Below the pieces are notes generated by a model that was given only the letters and a program-made list of their open reading frames with translations, searched no databases and was not told where the DNA came from. Positions 1 through 8,521 of a DNA stretch of 64,000 bases are shown in pieces (the first letter of the stretch is position 1; each line of letters starts with the position of its first letter). Made by a program: the position numbers and the translations under genes. The stretch lies in contig JASBYJ010000008.1 of the NCBI GenBank assembly GCA_029984035.1, forward strand, positions 37,071 through 101,070. The letters are read 5' to 3'. The stretch is from Conchiformibius sp. (GTDB lineage: Bacteria > Pseudomonadota > Gammaproteobacteria > Burkholderiales > Neisseriaceae).

Positions 1-1
1 T

Positions 2-928
2 GTACCTCAGGCTCCGTTTTCTGAAAGATGGCAGACAGAAAATGCTGAAGCTATGCTGGATTTTTTCCAGCGTACTGATGAAGCAGGCAGACTGATATGG
101 GATAACGACCCCAATAAAAATTGGTGGGGTAACCGCATGGATGATGTGCGCGGCATTATCCATGCTTCTGCTATGAATCCGCTCATGACCGGCTTTCAAG
201 GATTGGGCATTGGAGCGGTTACCGACAGCGTGGTTACACCCGTTACAGATGCCTCCGCCCAAAGTACTTTACAGGGTATTCATGCACTAGGGAAGTTAAG
301 TACCGAAGCGCAACTTGCTGCTGCAACGGCATTGCAGGACAGTGCATTTGCAGTTAAAGACAGTATCCATTCTGCGAAACAATGGGCGGATGCCAATCCG
401 AACATTGCAGCTACTGCCCAAACAGTTCTTGTGGGAGCGGAAGCTATAGGTACGGTTTGGGGTGGGAAGAAAGTAGAACTTAATCCGACTAAATGGGATT
501 GGGTTAAAAATACTGATTATAAAACACCTGCTGTCCGCCCTATGCAGACTTTGGATGGGGAAATGGCTGGGGGGAATAAACCGCCTAAACCCATTACTTC
601 CAACGGCAAAGCTGAAAAAAGAAAACAAAATTTTGAGCGGTTTAGTATTAACTGGGATTCGGCAAGTTTTGATTCAGTGTACAAAAAACTAACTCCCAAT
701 GCACTTGGTATTTTAAGCCATGATAAAGTTAAAACTCAATATACTAGTTTAGATGGCAAAATTACAATTATCAAAGATAATGAAAACAACTATTTTAGAA
801 TCTATGATAATTCACGAAAACAGTACCTTGATTCAAATGGTAATGTTGTGAAAACCGGTCATTTACAAGGTAAGCAAGCAAGAGATTATTTACAACAAAA
901 AACCCATATCAGAGACTTAGACGAATGA
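2..928 (+). CDS. mafB: MafB-like polymorphic toxin, C-terminal part (5' end outside window)
   Basis: The reading frame is open from the left edge, so only the last 308 residues are visible; the first internal ATG is at 53 but is probably not the start. The middle carries LNPTKWDWVKN followed by TPAVRPMQTLDGEMAGGN, which I recognise as the conserved pre-toxin linker of Neisseria MafB secreted toxins. What follows, from about base 610, is a short, AT-richer, lysine-rich domain ending HIRDLDE. It should be the variable toxin module, but I do not recognise its fold or activity. The stop overlaps the next gene by ATGA, the usual toxin-immunity arrangement. MafB proteins are secreted and act in competition between related cells. 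The family call is firm; the activity is unknown. Confidence 0.75.
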   Translation, partial: VPQAPFSERWQTENAEAMLDFFQRTDEAGRLIWDNDPNKNWWGNRMDDVRGIIHASAMNPLMTGFQGLGIGAVTDSVVTPVTDASAQSTLQGIHALGKLSTEAQLAAATALQDSAFAVKDSIHSAKQWADANPNIAATAQTVLVGAEAIGTVWGGKKVELNPTKWDWVKNTDYKTPAVRPMQTLDGEMAGGNKPPKPITSNGKAEKRKQNFERFSINWDSASFDSVYKKLTPNALGILSHDKVKTQYTSLDGKITIIKDNENNYFRIYDNSRKQYLDSNGNVVKTGHLQGKQARDYLQQKTHIRDLDE

Positions 929-1281
929 ATGAGCGCAACCTATTGATTTTTTGCTTAAAAGATAATGTTTCAATTAGTGAGTATGCTGAAATGGTTGATT
1001 GGGCTTATAAAAACATTCAATCTGAAACGGTTATAGAAATTATGGAAAGTCAAGTTGTTGAATATCAAGATCGTGGATTATGGGAGTACATTTCTGAAAT
1101 TACTGATAATTGGCTATTTGGACCAACTGAGGGGGATTGGCTAACAGATAAGGAAAGTATTTTGGCTGTAAAAGGAAAATTACAACATTCAGATTTTTCT
1201 ACAGATTCCTTAGTAAAAAATATTATCTATGTACTTGAATATGCTATAAAATATGAAAAAACAGTAATTTTTCATTTTTGA
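925..1281 (+). CDS. Putative immunity protein for the upstream MafB toxin
   Basis: A 118-residue, acidic, AT-rich protein whose ATG overlaps the toxin stop codon by four bases, so the two are probably translationally coupled. I see no signal peptide or membrane segment, so it should be cytoplasmic, where it would bind and neutralise the toxin domain. I recognise no family in the sequence; the role rests on position, size and base composition, all typical of MafI-type immunity genes. It is unlike the two SMI1/KNR4-type proteins that follow. It could instead be an unrelated small gene, but overlap with the toxin makes that unlikely. Confidence 0.65.
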   Translation: MNERNLLIFCLKDNVSISEYAEMVDWAYKNIQSETVIEIMESQVVEYQDRGLWEYISEITDNWLFGPTEGDWLTDKESILAVKGKLQHSDFSTDSLVKNIIYVLEYAIKYEKTVIFHF

Positions 1282-1434
1282 AACTAATCTAATTTGTCTG
1301 GTGTCTTAATTGCTTTAAAATTGGCTGGGACATTGATTTATTACCAGTATCAAAACCAACCAACGAAAGTTTCTGCCTACCGTCAGCGGGAAGTTGTTTT
1401 TATACCGCTCCATATCCCACTCATTATCACGGCT

Positions 1435-1549
1435 GGGAGAAGCTATCCAGCTGCGAATTAGCAGGCAAGAAACACAAAAAGGAGTTCCGGAAGGTTAAGG
1501 CCAAAGATTTCCTAATGGCAGTATTTATGATCCAAAGATAACAAAATGA
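1435..1549 (+). pseudogene. Decayed toxin-tail remnant, copy 1
   Basis: This stretch is nearly identical to 2088-2207, so it is a direct repeat. Read in the frame of copy 2, it encodes the same GEAIQLRISRQETQKGVPEG peptide. It then meets a TAA where copy 2 has TGG (Trp), and has small differences near the end. It lies just upstream of an immunity-type gene, as a toxin 3' end would. The preceding 150 bases hold no gene I can support. I read it as the tail of a silent toxin cassette. Confidence 0.6.
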
Positions 1550-1920
1550 TTACTCAAAATAAATTTAATTTATATCCGGTTAATATGCTGCCTGAAGGGT
1601 TTTGTTATCCTGAGAAATACGTTTGTATCTCTAATGATACATCTTTAATACCTTATATTCAGCTACACAATTTTCATTGGTGGTTTGAGGATTATGGAAC
1701 AGAAGGAGCAGAAGTAGCTTATATGTTCAGAAATTCTATCCTTCCTGATTTAAATCTTATCCCATATGCTAATAATGGAGAATGGGAAGCTTATTTTAAC
1801 GGTAATGATGTATCAGGAAATCCTAGAGTTATTGTCATTAATTTAGATAATATAGAAAACTATGAAATTTTTAATAGTTTTGAAGAGTGGTTGGAATTGG
1901 CAATTAAGGATGTTTGGTAG
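1546..1920 (+). CDS. SMI1/KNR4 (SUKH)-like immunity protein, copy 1
   Basis: A 124-residue protein with the SMI1/KNR4 hallmarks: an N-terminal LPEGFCYPEKY motif, a central WWFED, then EWEAYFNGNDVSGNP, a short hydrophobic VIVINLDN strand and a C-terminal FEEWLELA helix. SUKH proteins are widespread immunity factors for nuclease-type polymorphic toxins and act in the cytoplasm. It is a clear paralogue of 2202-2576. It follows a broken toxin tail, so it looks like an orphan immunity gene, possibly kept for protection against toxins of sibling strains. AT-rich compared with the housekeeping genes, in keeping with cassette exchange. Confidence 0.75.
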   Translation: MITQNKFNLYPVNMLPEGFCYPEKYVCISNDTSLIPYIQLHNFHWWFEDYGTEGAEVAYMFRNSILPDLNLIPYANNGEWEAYFNGNDVSGNPRVIVINLDNIENYEIFNSFEEWLELAIKDVW

Positions 1921-1981
1921 CAACTGTATTTTTAACTCTGTCAAACAAAAATACAGTTGCTACGACTTAATAGTATCGGAA

Positions 1982-2218
1982 ATGAAAAAACAACAAGAAA
2001 GGATTGGAAAACCAGTAAACTTTGATGACTGATTGTCATTAAAAGAGAAAATTAGGTTTAAGCATGATGGTGTTGAGCCTCAAACTTGGGGAGAAGCTAT
2101 CCAGCTGCGAATTAGCAGGCAAGAAACACAAAAAGGAGTTCCAGAAGGTTGGAGCCAAAGATTTCCTAACGGAAGTATTTATGATGTAAAGATAATTCAA
2201 AATGATAAAACAAAATAG
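1982..2218 (+). pseudogene. Decayed toxin C-terminal cassette, copy 2
   Basis: One frame runs MKKQQERIGKPVNFDD, meets a TGA at 2030-2032, then continues LSLKEKIRFKHDGVEPQTWG and ends KIIQNDKTK. The TGA may replace a Trp codon (TGG), so this looks like a toxin C-terminal domain silenced by nonsense mutation and separated from any secretion domain. The last 120 bases are repeated at 1435-1549. Its 3' end overlaps the next immunity gene by 17 bases. A short downstream product from a TTG at 2033 is possible but lacks a convincing ribosome site. The toxin family is not recognised. Confidence 0.6.
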
Positions 2219-2576
2219 TTTTGTTCCTTATCCTGAAGCAGGGTTACCTAAAGGATTTAAATATCCGCAAAGTTATTTAAAACTAGCCCAATCCACTCAT
2301 ACCATTAATTATGATGATAAATATTCTTTTCCTTGGTGGTTTGAAAATGCAGAAAGAGATATATCAGAAGTAATTGATATTTATTTTAAAATAACTGGTA
2401 TTCCACACCTATTACCTTTTGCTAGAAACCAAGAGTGGGCAGCTTGTTTTGATATTTCAGATAAATCAAATAATCCTAAAATTATAGTGATTGATTTGGA
2501 TAACACCGGATATTATGAGATTTTTGAAGATTTTGATACTTGGCTAAAAGAAGCAGAAAGTGATGGTTGGACATAA
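2202..2576 (+). CDS. SMI1/KNR4 (SUKH)-like immunity protein, copy 2
   Basis: A 124-residue paralogue of the protein at 1546-1920, with the same order of motifs: LPKGFKYPQSYLKL, PWWFEN, EWAACFDISDKSNNP, IIVIDLDN and a C-terminal FDTWLKEA helix. The family serves as cytoplasmic immunity to polymorphic toxins. The start overlaps the end of the decayed toxin cassette, so the original pairing with that toxin is clear. Together with copy 1 this gives two related immunity genes in tandem without an intact partner toxin in view. Confidence 0.78.
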   Translation: MIKQNSFVPYPEAGLPKGFKYPQSYLKLAQSTHTINYDDKYSFPWWFENAERDISEVIDIYFKITGIPHLLPFARNQEWAACFDISDKSNNPKIIVIDLDNTGYYEIFEDFDTWLKEAESDGWT

Positions 2577-2581
2577 ACCGC

Positions 2582-3133
2582 CTATTTCAAATCCGCCACA
2601 CAATACCTATCACCTTTTTTGCCATAATTGCATTGCGTCTCAATGACTTTAACGCACGTTTGTTTGCCACAATAGCTGACTTGTAATCGGTTCAGGTTTT
2701 CCGACCTCTCGATTTGGGTATTGAGCAGTTCTACTTGCCGCGTTCGGCTGCGGATTTCGTCCAAACTTGGAACAAACCACCAAATAAAAGCAGCAACCAT
2801 AGCCATAAACACGGCATAGCCGCCAAAATACCAAAGCCCGTTACGCCAATTTAACTCGTGTTTTACGGCATAAAGTTTGTCGGTTACGCTGTCTATTCTG
2901 TGAAAATACGTTTCTAGTGCGCTATTTTGCGTTTTTAGCGCGTTTCTAAGCTCATCTGTTACTACCCTATTGGCCACACTGGCAATACTGTTTCTGAATA
3001 ATTCTAGGTCTGTCTGCTCGCGTTCTAAAATTTCGATGGCTTTTTGAATGCTTTCATCGTTGAGTTTTACTTTTTCTGACAAGGCAACAACCATCTCTAA
3101 CAGTAGCAGTTCTGTTTCTTCTTGGTTACTCAT
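2582..3133 (-). CDS. Plasmid-mobilisation accessory protein, membrane-anchored coiled coil
   Basis: A 183-residue protein. Residues 1-90 are charged and helix-prone, likely coiled coil. One transmembrane segment follows (YFGGYAVFMAMVAAFIWWFV, about residues 102-121), then a short C-terminal region with four cysteines. Its ATG overlaps the stop of the broken relaxase reading frame (ATGA), so it belongs to that mobilisation operon and is probably a MobB-like accessory factor. The name is inferred from context. It may be untranslated in practice because the upstream relaxase is dead. It ends six bases from the convergent immunity gene, marking a junction between two accessory segments. Confidence 0.55.
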   Translation of the reverse strand: MSNQEETELLLLEMVVALSEKVKLNDESIQKAIEILEREQTDLELFRNSIASVANRVVTDELRNALKTQNSALETYFHRIDSVTDKLYAVKHELNWRNGLWYFGGYAVFMAMVAAFIWWFVPSLDEIRSRTRQVELLNTQIERSENLNRLQVSYCGKQTCVKVIETQCNYGKKGDRYCVADLK

Positions 3134-3870
3134 CTTTCAAATCCTATGCTGTGCTGTTTTTTCTGTGCTTGCCGTTCTTGTTCGGCTCTTTGTCTTTCTT
3201 GTCCTCTTTGTGCTGCCCGCTCGGCTAATCGTACTTGCAGGCTGCTTTGTGCGTTCGCCAATAGCTCGCTTTTGCTCTGTTCTTTTTCCTGCTGTGCCTG
3301 TACGTTATAGGCTTTGCGTTCGTCGTTCTGTCTGCTGATATCGGTCTTTTTTCCCTTCCTGCGCATGGCGGTTACTTTTGCGCCTTCGTGCATTTGAGCT
3401 ACTTAGTTTTCTCCCTGCTCTTTGTAGCTGCGGTGGTCTATCCGTGCGGCTAATCCTGCTCGTTCCAGTTGTGTGTTGGCGATTTGTTCCCATGCTTGGC
3501 GGATGCGCATAATTTCTTTTTCTGTTGAATCCAAACCCAGTTGTTTGCGTTTGGTGCTGGATAACTCCAAGTCTATTTTTTCTTGAAAAACAAAGCTGTT
3601 ATTGGCATCTAGTCCGACTTTTCGGGTTGTGAGCATAATGTATGCGTGGTGGTTGCGGTGGTCTTCGCTGTGATGGCTTGGTGCATGACTGTCAACATCG
3701 GCAATACAGCCGTATTGGTCGGTCAGGTGCTTGGCAAAAGCTGGGGCTGCTGCTCGGCGGTCTTGGGCGTGTTTAACTCGTGGGGCAGGGCAATAACAAA
3801 CTCTTTGGCTATTCAGGCATCTTTTCGGTTTTCTACATTGTTCGGCTAAATTCCATAGCTGTGCTCGGCC
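3130..3870 (-). pseudogene. mobA: MobA/MobL-family relaxase, truncated and frameshifted
   Basis: Pieces of a MobA/MobL relaxase can be joined on the minus strand. RAQLWNLAEQ (near 3860) is followed in another frame by AKEFVIALPHELN, then back in the first frame by AFAKHLTDQYG, DHRNHHAYIMLTTRKVG and RIDHRSYKEQG. A TAA at 3403-3405 then interrupts the frame. The next in-frame part, HEGAKVTAMRRKG, is the usual continuation of these relaxases and runs to 3130. There are thus at least two frameshifts, one nonsense codon and a missing N-terminus. An intact enzyme would nick oriT to start plasmid transfer; this one cannot. Confidence 0.75.
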
Positions 3871-4500
3871 TATAAATAGCCTGTGAAAAAATCTTGTTTG
3901 CTTTGGACAGGTATTTGACAGAAGACAGGGATAGAAAATTGTTCGGGCTACCTGAAAAAGAAAGCGAAGCAAAAAGTGGTTAAAAATGGAAATTTATCCA
4001 CAGAAAAACAGGTTTTGTTGATTTTTCAGTCTTTTTAAATATTTTTAAATATTTTTATAGAGCCTGTGGAAAACGCTGTAAGCCCCTATCCTTCCGTCCG
4101 ACCGCATGTCGGACAGGCCGTTTTCCTGCCGCTCCATTCAAGCCAATCTTTCAGGCAGCCTGAAAAGCATTACGCAACCGCTTTTTGGGATAACTTTGCA
4201 GGGTCGAACGGTTAAGAGCCGTATCAGTCATGATTTGGCAACACATCGGAAGCCTATTTCCCGCCGTCTCTTGTACTTTAAGAATTGTTAGATTATGATA
4301 AGACAGGTTTTGGTATAAAAAAATCCGCTTGTTTCCGCTGACAAAATCGACTCGGCATGATGCGGCAAAGGTATGGCGCACCGCAAGGCCTTATCCCTTT
4401 CGGAACGAATTTCGACAGCTGATACAATCGGCGCGCCTATCAGGCGATACCGCCGGATAGGCGGCGGTATTTCGGGTTGATGCAGAGTATGGAGAGGGTT
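3871..4500. other. Gene-free stretch with origin-like sequence
   Basis: No gene is supported here. An exact DnaA box TTATCCACA lies at 3994-4002 and a one-mismatch box on the other strand (TGTGGAAAA) at 4065-4073. Between them is a very AT-rich segment with the direct repeat TTTTTAAATA twice. A GGGCTACCTGAA DUS variant is near 3945. This could be the origin remnant of the plasmid that left the mob genes. The right part (4100-4480) is of chromosomal composition and should hold the promoter of the Lrp-type gene. Confidence 0.4.
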
Positions 4501-4977
4501 ATGCAACCGCTCACTTTGGATAAAACAGATTTGAAAATCCTGCAAACGCTTCAGGAAAACGGGCGTTTGAGCAATGTGGAATTGTCGGAACGGGTTGCCC
4601 TGTCGCCTTCTCCCTGCTTGAGAAGATTAAAGCAAATGGAAGATGCGGGCGTTATCCGCCGCTATGCCGCCTTATTGTCGCCGGAAGCCCTGAAACTGGG
4701 CCTGCAGGTGATTATCAGGGTAACCATAGACAAAGCCCCCGACGCGCGCGAAGAATTCGCACAGGCGGTACACCGCTGGCCGCAGGTATTGAGCTGCTTT
4801 GCACTGACAGGCGAATCCGATTATCTGTTGCACGCTTTTTTTGCCGATATGCAGGCGTTTTCCCACTTTGTTTTGGACATTTTGCTTTCGCACACCTGCG
4901 TTTTGGATGCCAAATCCAGCTTTGTTCTCAAAGAAGTGAAAAACACTACCGCGCTGCCGCTCGGCCATCTGGCTTAA
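4501..4977 (+). CDS. Lrp/AsnC-family transcriptional regulator
   Basis: A 158-residue protein of normal Lrp length. The N-terminal winged helix-turn-helix reads LDKTDLKILQTLQENGRLSN with recognition helix region SPSPCLRRLKQMEDAGVI. The C-terminal RAM domain, which binds amino-acid effectors, includes VLSCFALTGESDYLL. I chose the ATG at 4501 because GGAGAGGG lies just upstream; in-frame TTG and ATG codons at 4477, 4480 and 4489 are less well placed. Members sense amino acids and regulate their metabolism or transport. The target here is not evident. Transcription probably ends at the DUS hairpin at 5024-5050. Confidence 0.88.
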   Translation: MQPLTLDKTDLKILQTLQENGRLSNVELSERVALSPSPCLRRLKQMEDAGVIRRYAALLSPEALKLGLQVIIRVTIDKAPDAREEFAQAVHRWPQVLSCFALTGESDYLLHAFFADMQAFSHFVLDILLSHTCVLDAKSSFVLKEVKNTTALPLGHLA

Positions 4978-5023
4978 ATCTTGAAGTCGGCCGCAAAAGC
5001 TGTTACAAACCTTCTGCCTGTTC

Positions 5024-5050
5024 AGGCTGCCTGAAACGTTCAGGCAGCCT
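5024..5050 (+). terminator. DUS inverted-pair hairpin
   Basis: AGGCTGCCTGAA and its reverse complement are separated by three bases, giving a perfect 12-bp stem. It follows the Lrp-type gene and precedes mutL by 25 bases. Paired uptake sequences commonly act as terminators in Neisseriaceae. Confidence 0.7.
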
Positions 5051-5074
5051 TTCTCAATTTAACGGAAAAGAAAA

Positions 5075-7000
5075 ATGCCCCGAATTGCCCCGCTGCCAGA
5101 CCATCTGATTAACCAAATCGCCGCAGGCGAAGTAGTGGAACGTCCTGCCAACGCCTTGAAAGAAATCATCGAAAACAGCCTGGATGCAGGTGCGGACGAT
5201 ATAAGGGTAGAACTTTCGGGCGGCGGCATCCGCCTGTTGCGCGTTACCGACAACGGCGCAGGCATACATCCCGACGATTTGGCTTTGGCGCTTTCCCGCC
5301 ACGCCACCAGCAAAATCCGCAGCCTGAACGACTTGGAACGAGTTGCCAGCATGGGTTTCCGCGGCGAAGGGCTTGCCAGCATCGCTTCCGTTTCACGCCT
5401 TACTCTCACCAGCCGCCAAGCCGGACAAACGCACGCCGCCTGCATCCGCGCCGAAGACGGCATATTAAGCGCAATATCCGCCGCCTCGCATCCGCAAGGC
5501 ACCACGGTAGAAGTGGCCGAATTGTTTTTCAACACTCCGGCGCGGCGGAAATTTCTCAAATCCGAAGCCACCGAATACGCCCATTGCGCCACCATGCTCA
5601 ACCGCTTGGCCATCGCTCACCCCGACACCGCTTTCACATTGCAGCACAACGGCAAACCCGTCTTCCACTATCCCGCGCAAAGCCTGGACGAACGCGTTGC
5701 CGCCGCCATCGGCAGCGACTTTCAGGCAGCCTGCCTGCCTGTGGACAGCGGCCCGGGAATATTGCGCTTGCACGGCCTGATTGCGAAACCCACCTACGCA
5801 CAAGGCAAAGCGGACAAACAGTTTTTATTTGTTAATCAAAGATTTGTTAAAGACAAAGTCATGATGCATGCCGTCCGCCAAGCCTACCGCGATGTGCTGC
5901 ACAACCAACTGCTACCCGCCTTCGTCTTATTTTTAGACCTGCCGCCCGAAATGGTGGACGTTAACGTCCATCCCAGCAAAACCGAAGTCCGTTTCCGCGA
6001 CAGCCAAGCCATACACCAACTCATTTTCCACACACTCAACAAAACGCTGGACAGCACACGCGCCGACCAAACCGAAAGCGTCAGCAACGCAGGCAGCATA
6101 CTGCAGGCAAGAGTACCCCAAACCAGCCGTTTCCAATCCGAACAACCGACCCTTTCCGACAGCCCAAACCACCCCGCTTCAGGCAGCCTGAAGCCTGCCG
6201 CCTACACACCCGCCTACCACGCACCGCGCCAGCACACACTCAACCTGCGCGAAAACCGCACCGCACTCGACAACTATGCCGAGCTATACCGCGACACCTC
6301 CCCCATCCATACGGCAGACCCTTTTTCAGGCAGCCCCAAAGCGGCTCATCAGCAACATATCCTTTCAGACAGCCCGAATAATCCCAATCCCATCCACGAC
6401 AACGACACCCCGGACTACCCTCTCGGTTTCGCCATCGCCCAACTGCTTGGCATCTACATACTCGCGCAAGCCCAAGACAGCCTGATTTTAGTGGACATGC
6501 ACGCCGCTGCCGAACGCGTCAATTACGAAAAAATGAAACGCCGCCGCACCGAAAACGGCAGACTGAACAGCCAAGCCCTGCTGATACCGCCCGTTTTTAC
6601 GGCCTCCTTCACCGAAACCGCCGCCCTGCAAGAACACGCCGACACTCTGCGCAGCTACGGTTTGCATCTCGAAGCCGTAAGCGAAAACAGCATTGCCGTC
6701 AAAGCCGTACCGCAAATGCTGGCCAAAACCGATGTCGAGACCCTTGCCCGAAAAGTATTGGAAGAACTCGCCGAAAACAGCACCAGCCACAGCATTACCG
6801 AACAGGAAAACCGCATTCTTTCCACCATGGCATGCCACGGCTCCGTACGCGCCGGGCGTATGCTCACACTGCCCGAAATGAACGCCCTGCTTCGCGACAT
6901 GGAAGCAACCGAACGCAGCAACCAATGCAATCACGGCCGCCCTACATGGGTCAGACTGTCTCTGGCGGATTTGGATGCCCTGTTTTTACGGGGGCAATAA
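5075..7000 (+). CDS. mutL: DNA mismatch repair protein MutL
   Basis: A 641-residue MutL, the coordinator of methyl-independent mismatch repair. The N-terminal GHKL ATPase shows EIIENSLDAGA, DNGAGI, ATSKI and GFRGEGLASI. A variable linker (about 325-440) carries several in-frame uptake sequences (for example SGSLKPAA). The C-terminal dimerisation domain has DMHAAAERVNYE near residue 474, fitting the metal-dependent endonuclease motif D-x-H-A-x2-E-x4-E. ACHGSVRAG and CNHGRPTW follow, the latter in place of the common CPHGRP. It is therefore the nicking type found in bacteria without MutH. Activity affects mutation and phase-variation rates, relevant to the repeat tract at the right end of the window. 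Confidence 0.97.
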   Translation: MPRIAPLPDHLINQIAAGEVVERPANALKEIIENSLDAGADDIRVELSGGGIRLLRVTDNGAGIHPDDLALALSRHATSKIRSLNDLERVASMGFRGEGLASIASVSRLTLTSRQAGQTHAACIRAEDGILSAISAASHPQGTTVEVAELFFNTPARRKFLKSEATEYAHCATMLNRLAIAHPDTAFTLQHNGKPVFHYPAQSLDERVAAAIGSDFQAACLPVDSGPGILRLHGLIAKPTYAQGKADKQFLFVNQRFVKDKVMMHAVRQAYRDVLHNQLLPAFVLFLDLPPEMVDVNVHPSKTEVRFRDSQAIHQLIFHTLNKTLDSTRADQTESVSNAGSILQARVPQTSRFQSEQPTLSDSPNHPASGSLKPAAYTPAYHAPRQHTLNLRENRTALDNYAELYRDTSPIHTADPFSGSPKAAHQQHILSDSPNNPNPIHDNDTPDYPLGFAIAQLLGIYILAQAQDSLILVDMHAAAERVNYEKMKRRRTENGRLNSQALLIPPVFTASFTETAALQEHADTLRSYGLHLEAVSENSIAVKAVPQMLAKTDVETLARKVLEELAENSTSHSITEQENRILSTMACHGSVRAGRMLTLPEMNALLRDMEATERSNQCNHGRPTWVRLSLADLDALFLRGQ

Positions 7001-7425
7001 ACAAACCTCCAATAGCCTGGCAACAAAAATAATTCACCCAAACCAAAGGCTGCCTGAAAAATTCAGGCAGCCTTTATGCATCGTATCAAATATGTATCCC
7101 GTCAAAACCTATCAACAGGCCATTCGCTCCGAAACCATCACAGACATATTGCATACCACCATATTATTTCTCATCCCATATCCTACATTAAGCCACCCGA
7201 ATGATTTACTTCACATATCTCTTCAAAAAAATCCTAACGCACTTGCCATTTTACTCCGATGAACCCTACATTTGCGATAAATGCCGACCGCCAAACGGCA
7301 AGTCATTCCCAGTGTGTCTTCTCGCTCTTCTGCGGCATTGTATGCGGCTGTTACTATGTGGAACCCAAGCACGAAGTCACGACGTCCATTAAGTGGCATA
7401 CCCACACCGGATATTCAAAATGCAC
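7001..7425. other. Intergenic stretch between convergent mutL and htpX
   Basis: It holds the mutL hairpin at its left and the htpX hairpin at its right. Between them I find no convincing gene, RNA or repeat; the short open frames lack ribosome sites and recognisable motifs. Confidence 0.6.
7045..7075 (+). terminator. DUS inverted-pair terminator after mutL
   Basis: AAAGGCTGCCTGAA, three A, then its exact complement ending in TTT form a 14-bp stem, 45 bases after the mutL stop. A typical uptake-sequence terminator. Confidence 0.8.
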
Positions 7426-7455
7426 AAAAAAGCTGCCTGAAGCTTTTCAGGCAGC
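7426..7455 (-). terminator. DUS inverted-pair terminator after htpX
   Basis: On the minus strand a 10-bp DUS stem (GCTGCCTGAA and complement, 4-base loop) is followed by a run of six T, 15 bases after the htpX stop. This has intrinsic-terminator form. Confidence 0.8.
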
Positions 7456-7469
7456 CTGATATATGCAGT

Positions 7470-8309
7470 TTACATCATTTTGAGTCTGGCAATACGGTTG
7501 TCCAAGCTCGGGTGGGTGCTGAACAAAGAATCCTTCGTTTCGCTGGCAATCCCCATTGCCGCCATATCGGGGGGTAATTGGGTGGCCTGTCCTTTCAAAC
7601 GCTGCAATGCGGCAATCATTTTCGGCGCGCCTACCAATTTGGCTGCACCTGCATCGGCGCGGTATTCGCGTTTGCGGCTGAACCAATGCACGACAATGCT
7701 CGCCAAAAAGCCGAATGCGGTTTGCATCAGCATGTAAACCATAAAATACATGCCTTCCGAACGTTCGCCGTCACGGCCTTGCGCCACCAAAGATGCCGCC
7801 AAACGCGAGAAGAACACGACGAAAGTATTGACCACGCCTTGTATCAAGGTGAGCGTTACCATATCGCCGTTGCCTACGTGTGCCATTTCATGCGCTAAAA
7901 CAGCTTCCACTTCGTCGCGCGTCATACTGCGCATCAAGCCGGTACTGACGGCAACCAAAGAGTTGTTGCGGGTTGCGCCTGTGGCGAATGCGTTCGGCTC
8001 GGGCGAATCGTAAATCGCCACTTCGGGGGTTTTCAAATTCCATTGCCTGGCTTGGCTTTCTACGGTGTGCAGCAACCATGCTTCGGTTTCGTTTGCAGGC
8101 TGTGTAATCACTCTTGCGCCAACCGAACGCTTCGCCATGCTTTTTGACATCAACAGCGAAACAATCGAACCGGTAAAACCGATAACGGCCGCCGATGCCA
8201 AAGAACCCGCCAGTGTATTGGGGTCGTTCAAGCCCAACAGGCTCAAAATAATCCCGATAACAAGTAAAACGGCGGCGTTGGTTATCAAAAACAAAATAAT
8301 GCGTTTCAT
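7470..8309 (-). CDS. htpX: Membrane zinc metalloprotease HtpX
   Basis: A 279-residue M48B protease of the inner membrane that degrades misfolded membrane proteins. The N-terminus has two hydrophobic segments (IILFLITNAAVLLVIGIILS and LASAAVIGFTGSIVSLLMS). The zinc site is LAHEMAHVGNGD, with the third ligand supplied downstream near REYRADAGAAKL. A second hydrophobic pair surrounds residues 170-210. Length is close to the E. coli protein (293). The start is the ATG of MKRIILF; a further upstream codon would only add five residues. Gene stands alone between a DUS terminator and tyrB. Expression is usually stress-controlled, but no operator is evident. Confidence 0.96.
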   Translation of the reverse strand: MKRIILFLITNAAVLLVIGIILSLLGLNDPNTLAGSLASAAVIGFTGSIVSLLMSKSMAKRSVGARVITQPANETEAWLLHTVESQARQWNLKTPEVAIYDSPEPNAFATGATRNNSLVAVSTGLMRSMTRDEVEAVLAHEMAHVGNGDMVTLTLIQGVVNTFVVFFSRLAASLVAQGRDGERSEGMYFMVYMLMQTAFGFLASIVVHWFSRKREYRADAGAAKLVGAPKMIAALQRLKGQATQLPPDMAAMGIASETKDSLFSTHPSLDNRIARLKMM

Positions 8310-8521
8310 CTTGCCCCTTTGCAATGGAAATCATCAAAACGGCTTGGATTATCGCAATAAACCGTCTGAATCAGTGGCAAGAAACAGCAAATCTGTGCAA
8401 AAGAAATGTAAGAAACGGCGGCTGCAGACCTTGATATCCGACCAGCCTGCCGCCGCCGTTTTGCCGTTCGTTTTCGTCCAACCGGACAGAACGCCGTACA
8501 AAACAAAATCATACTTTAAAA

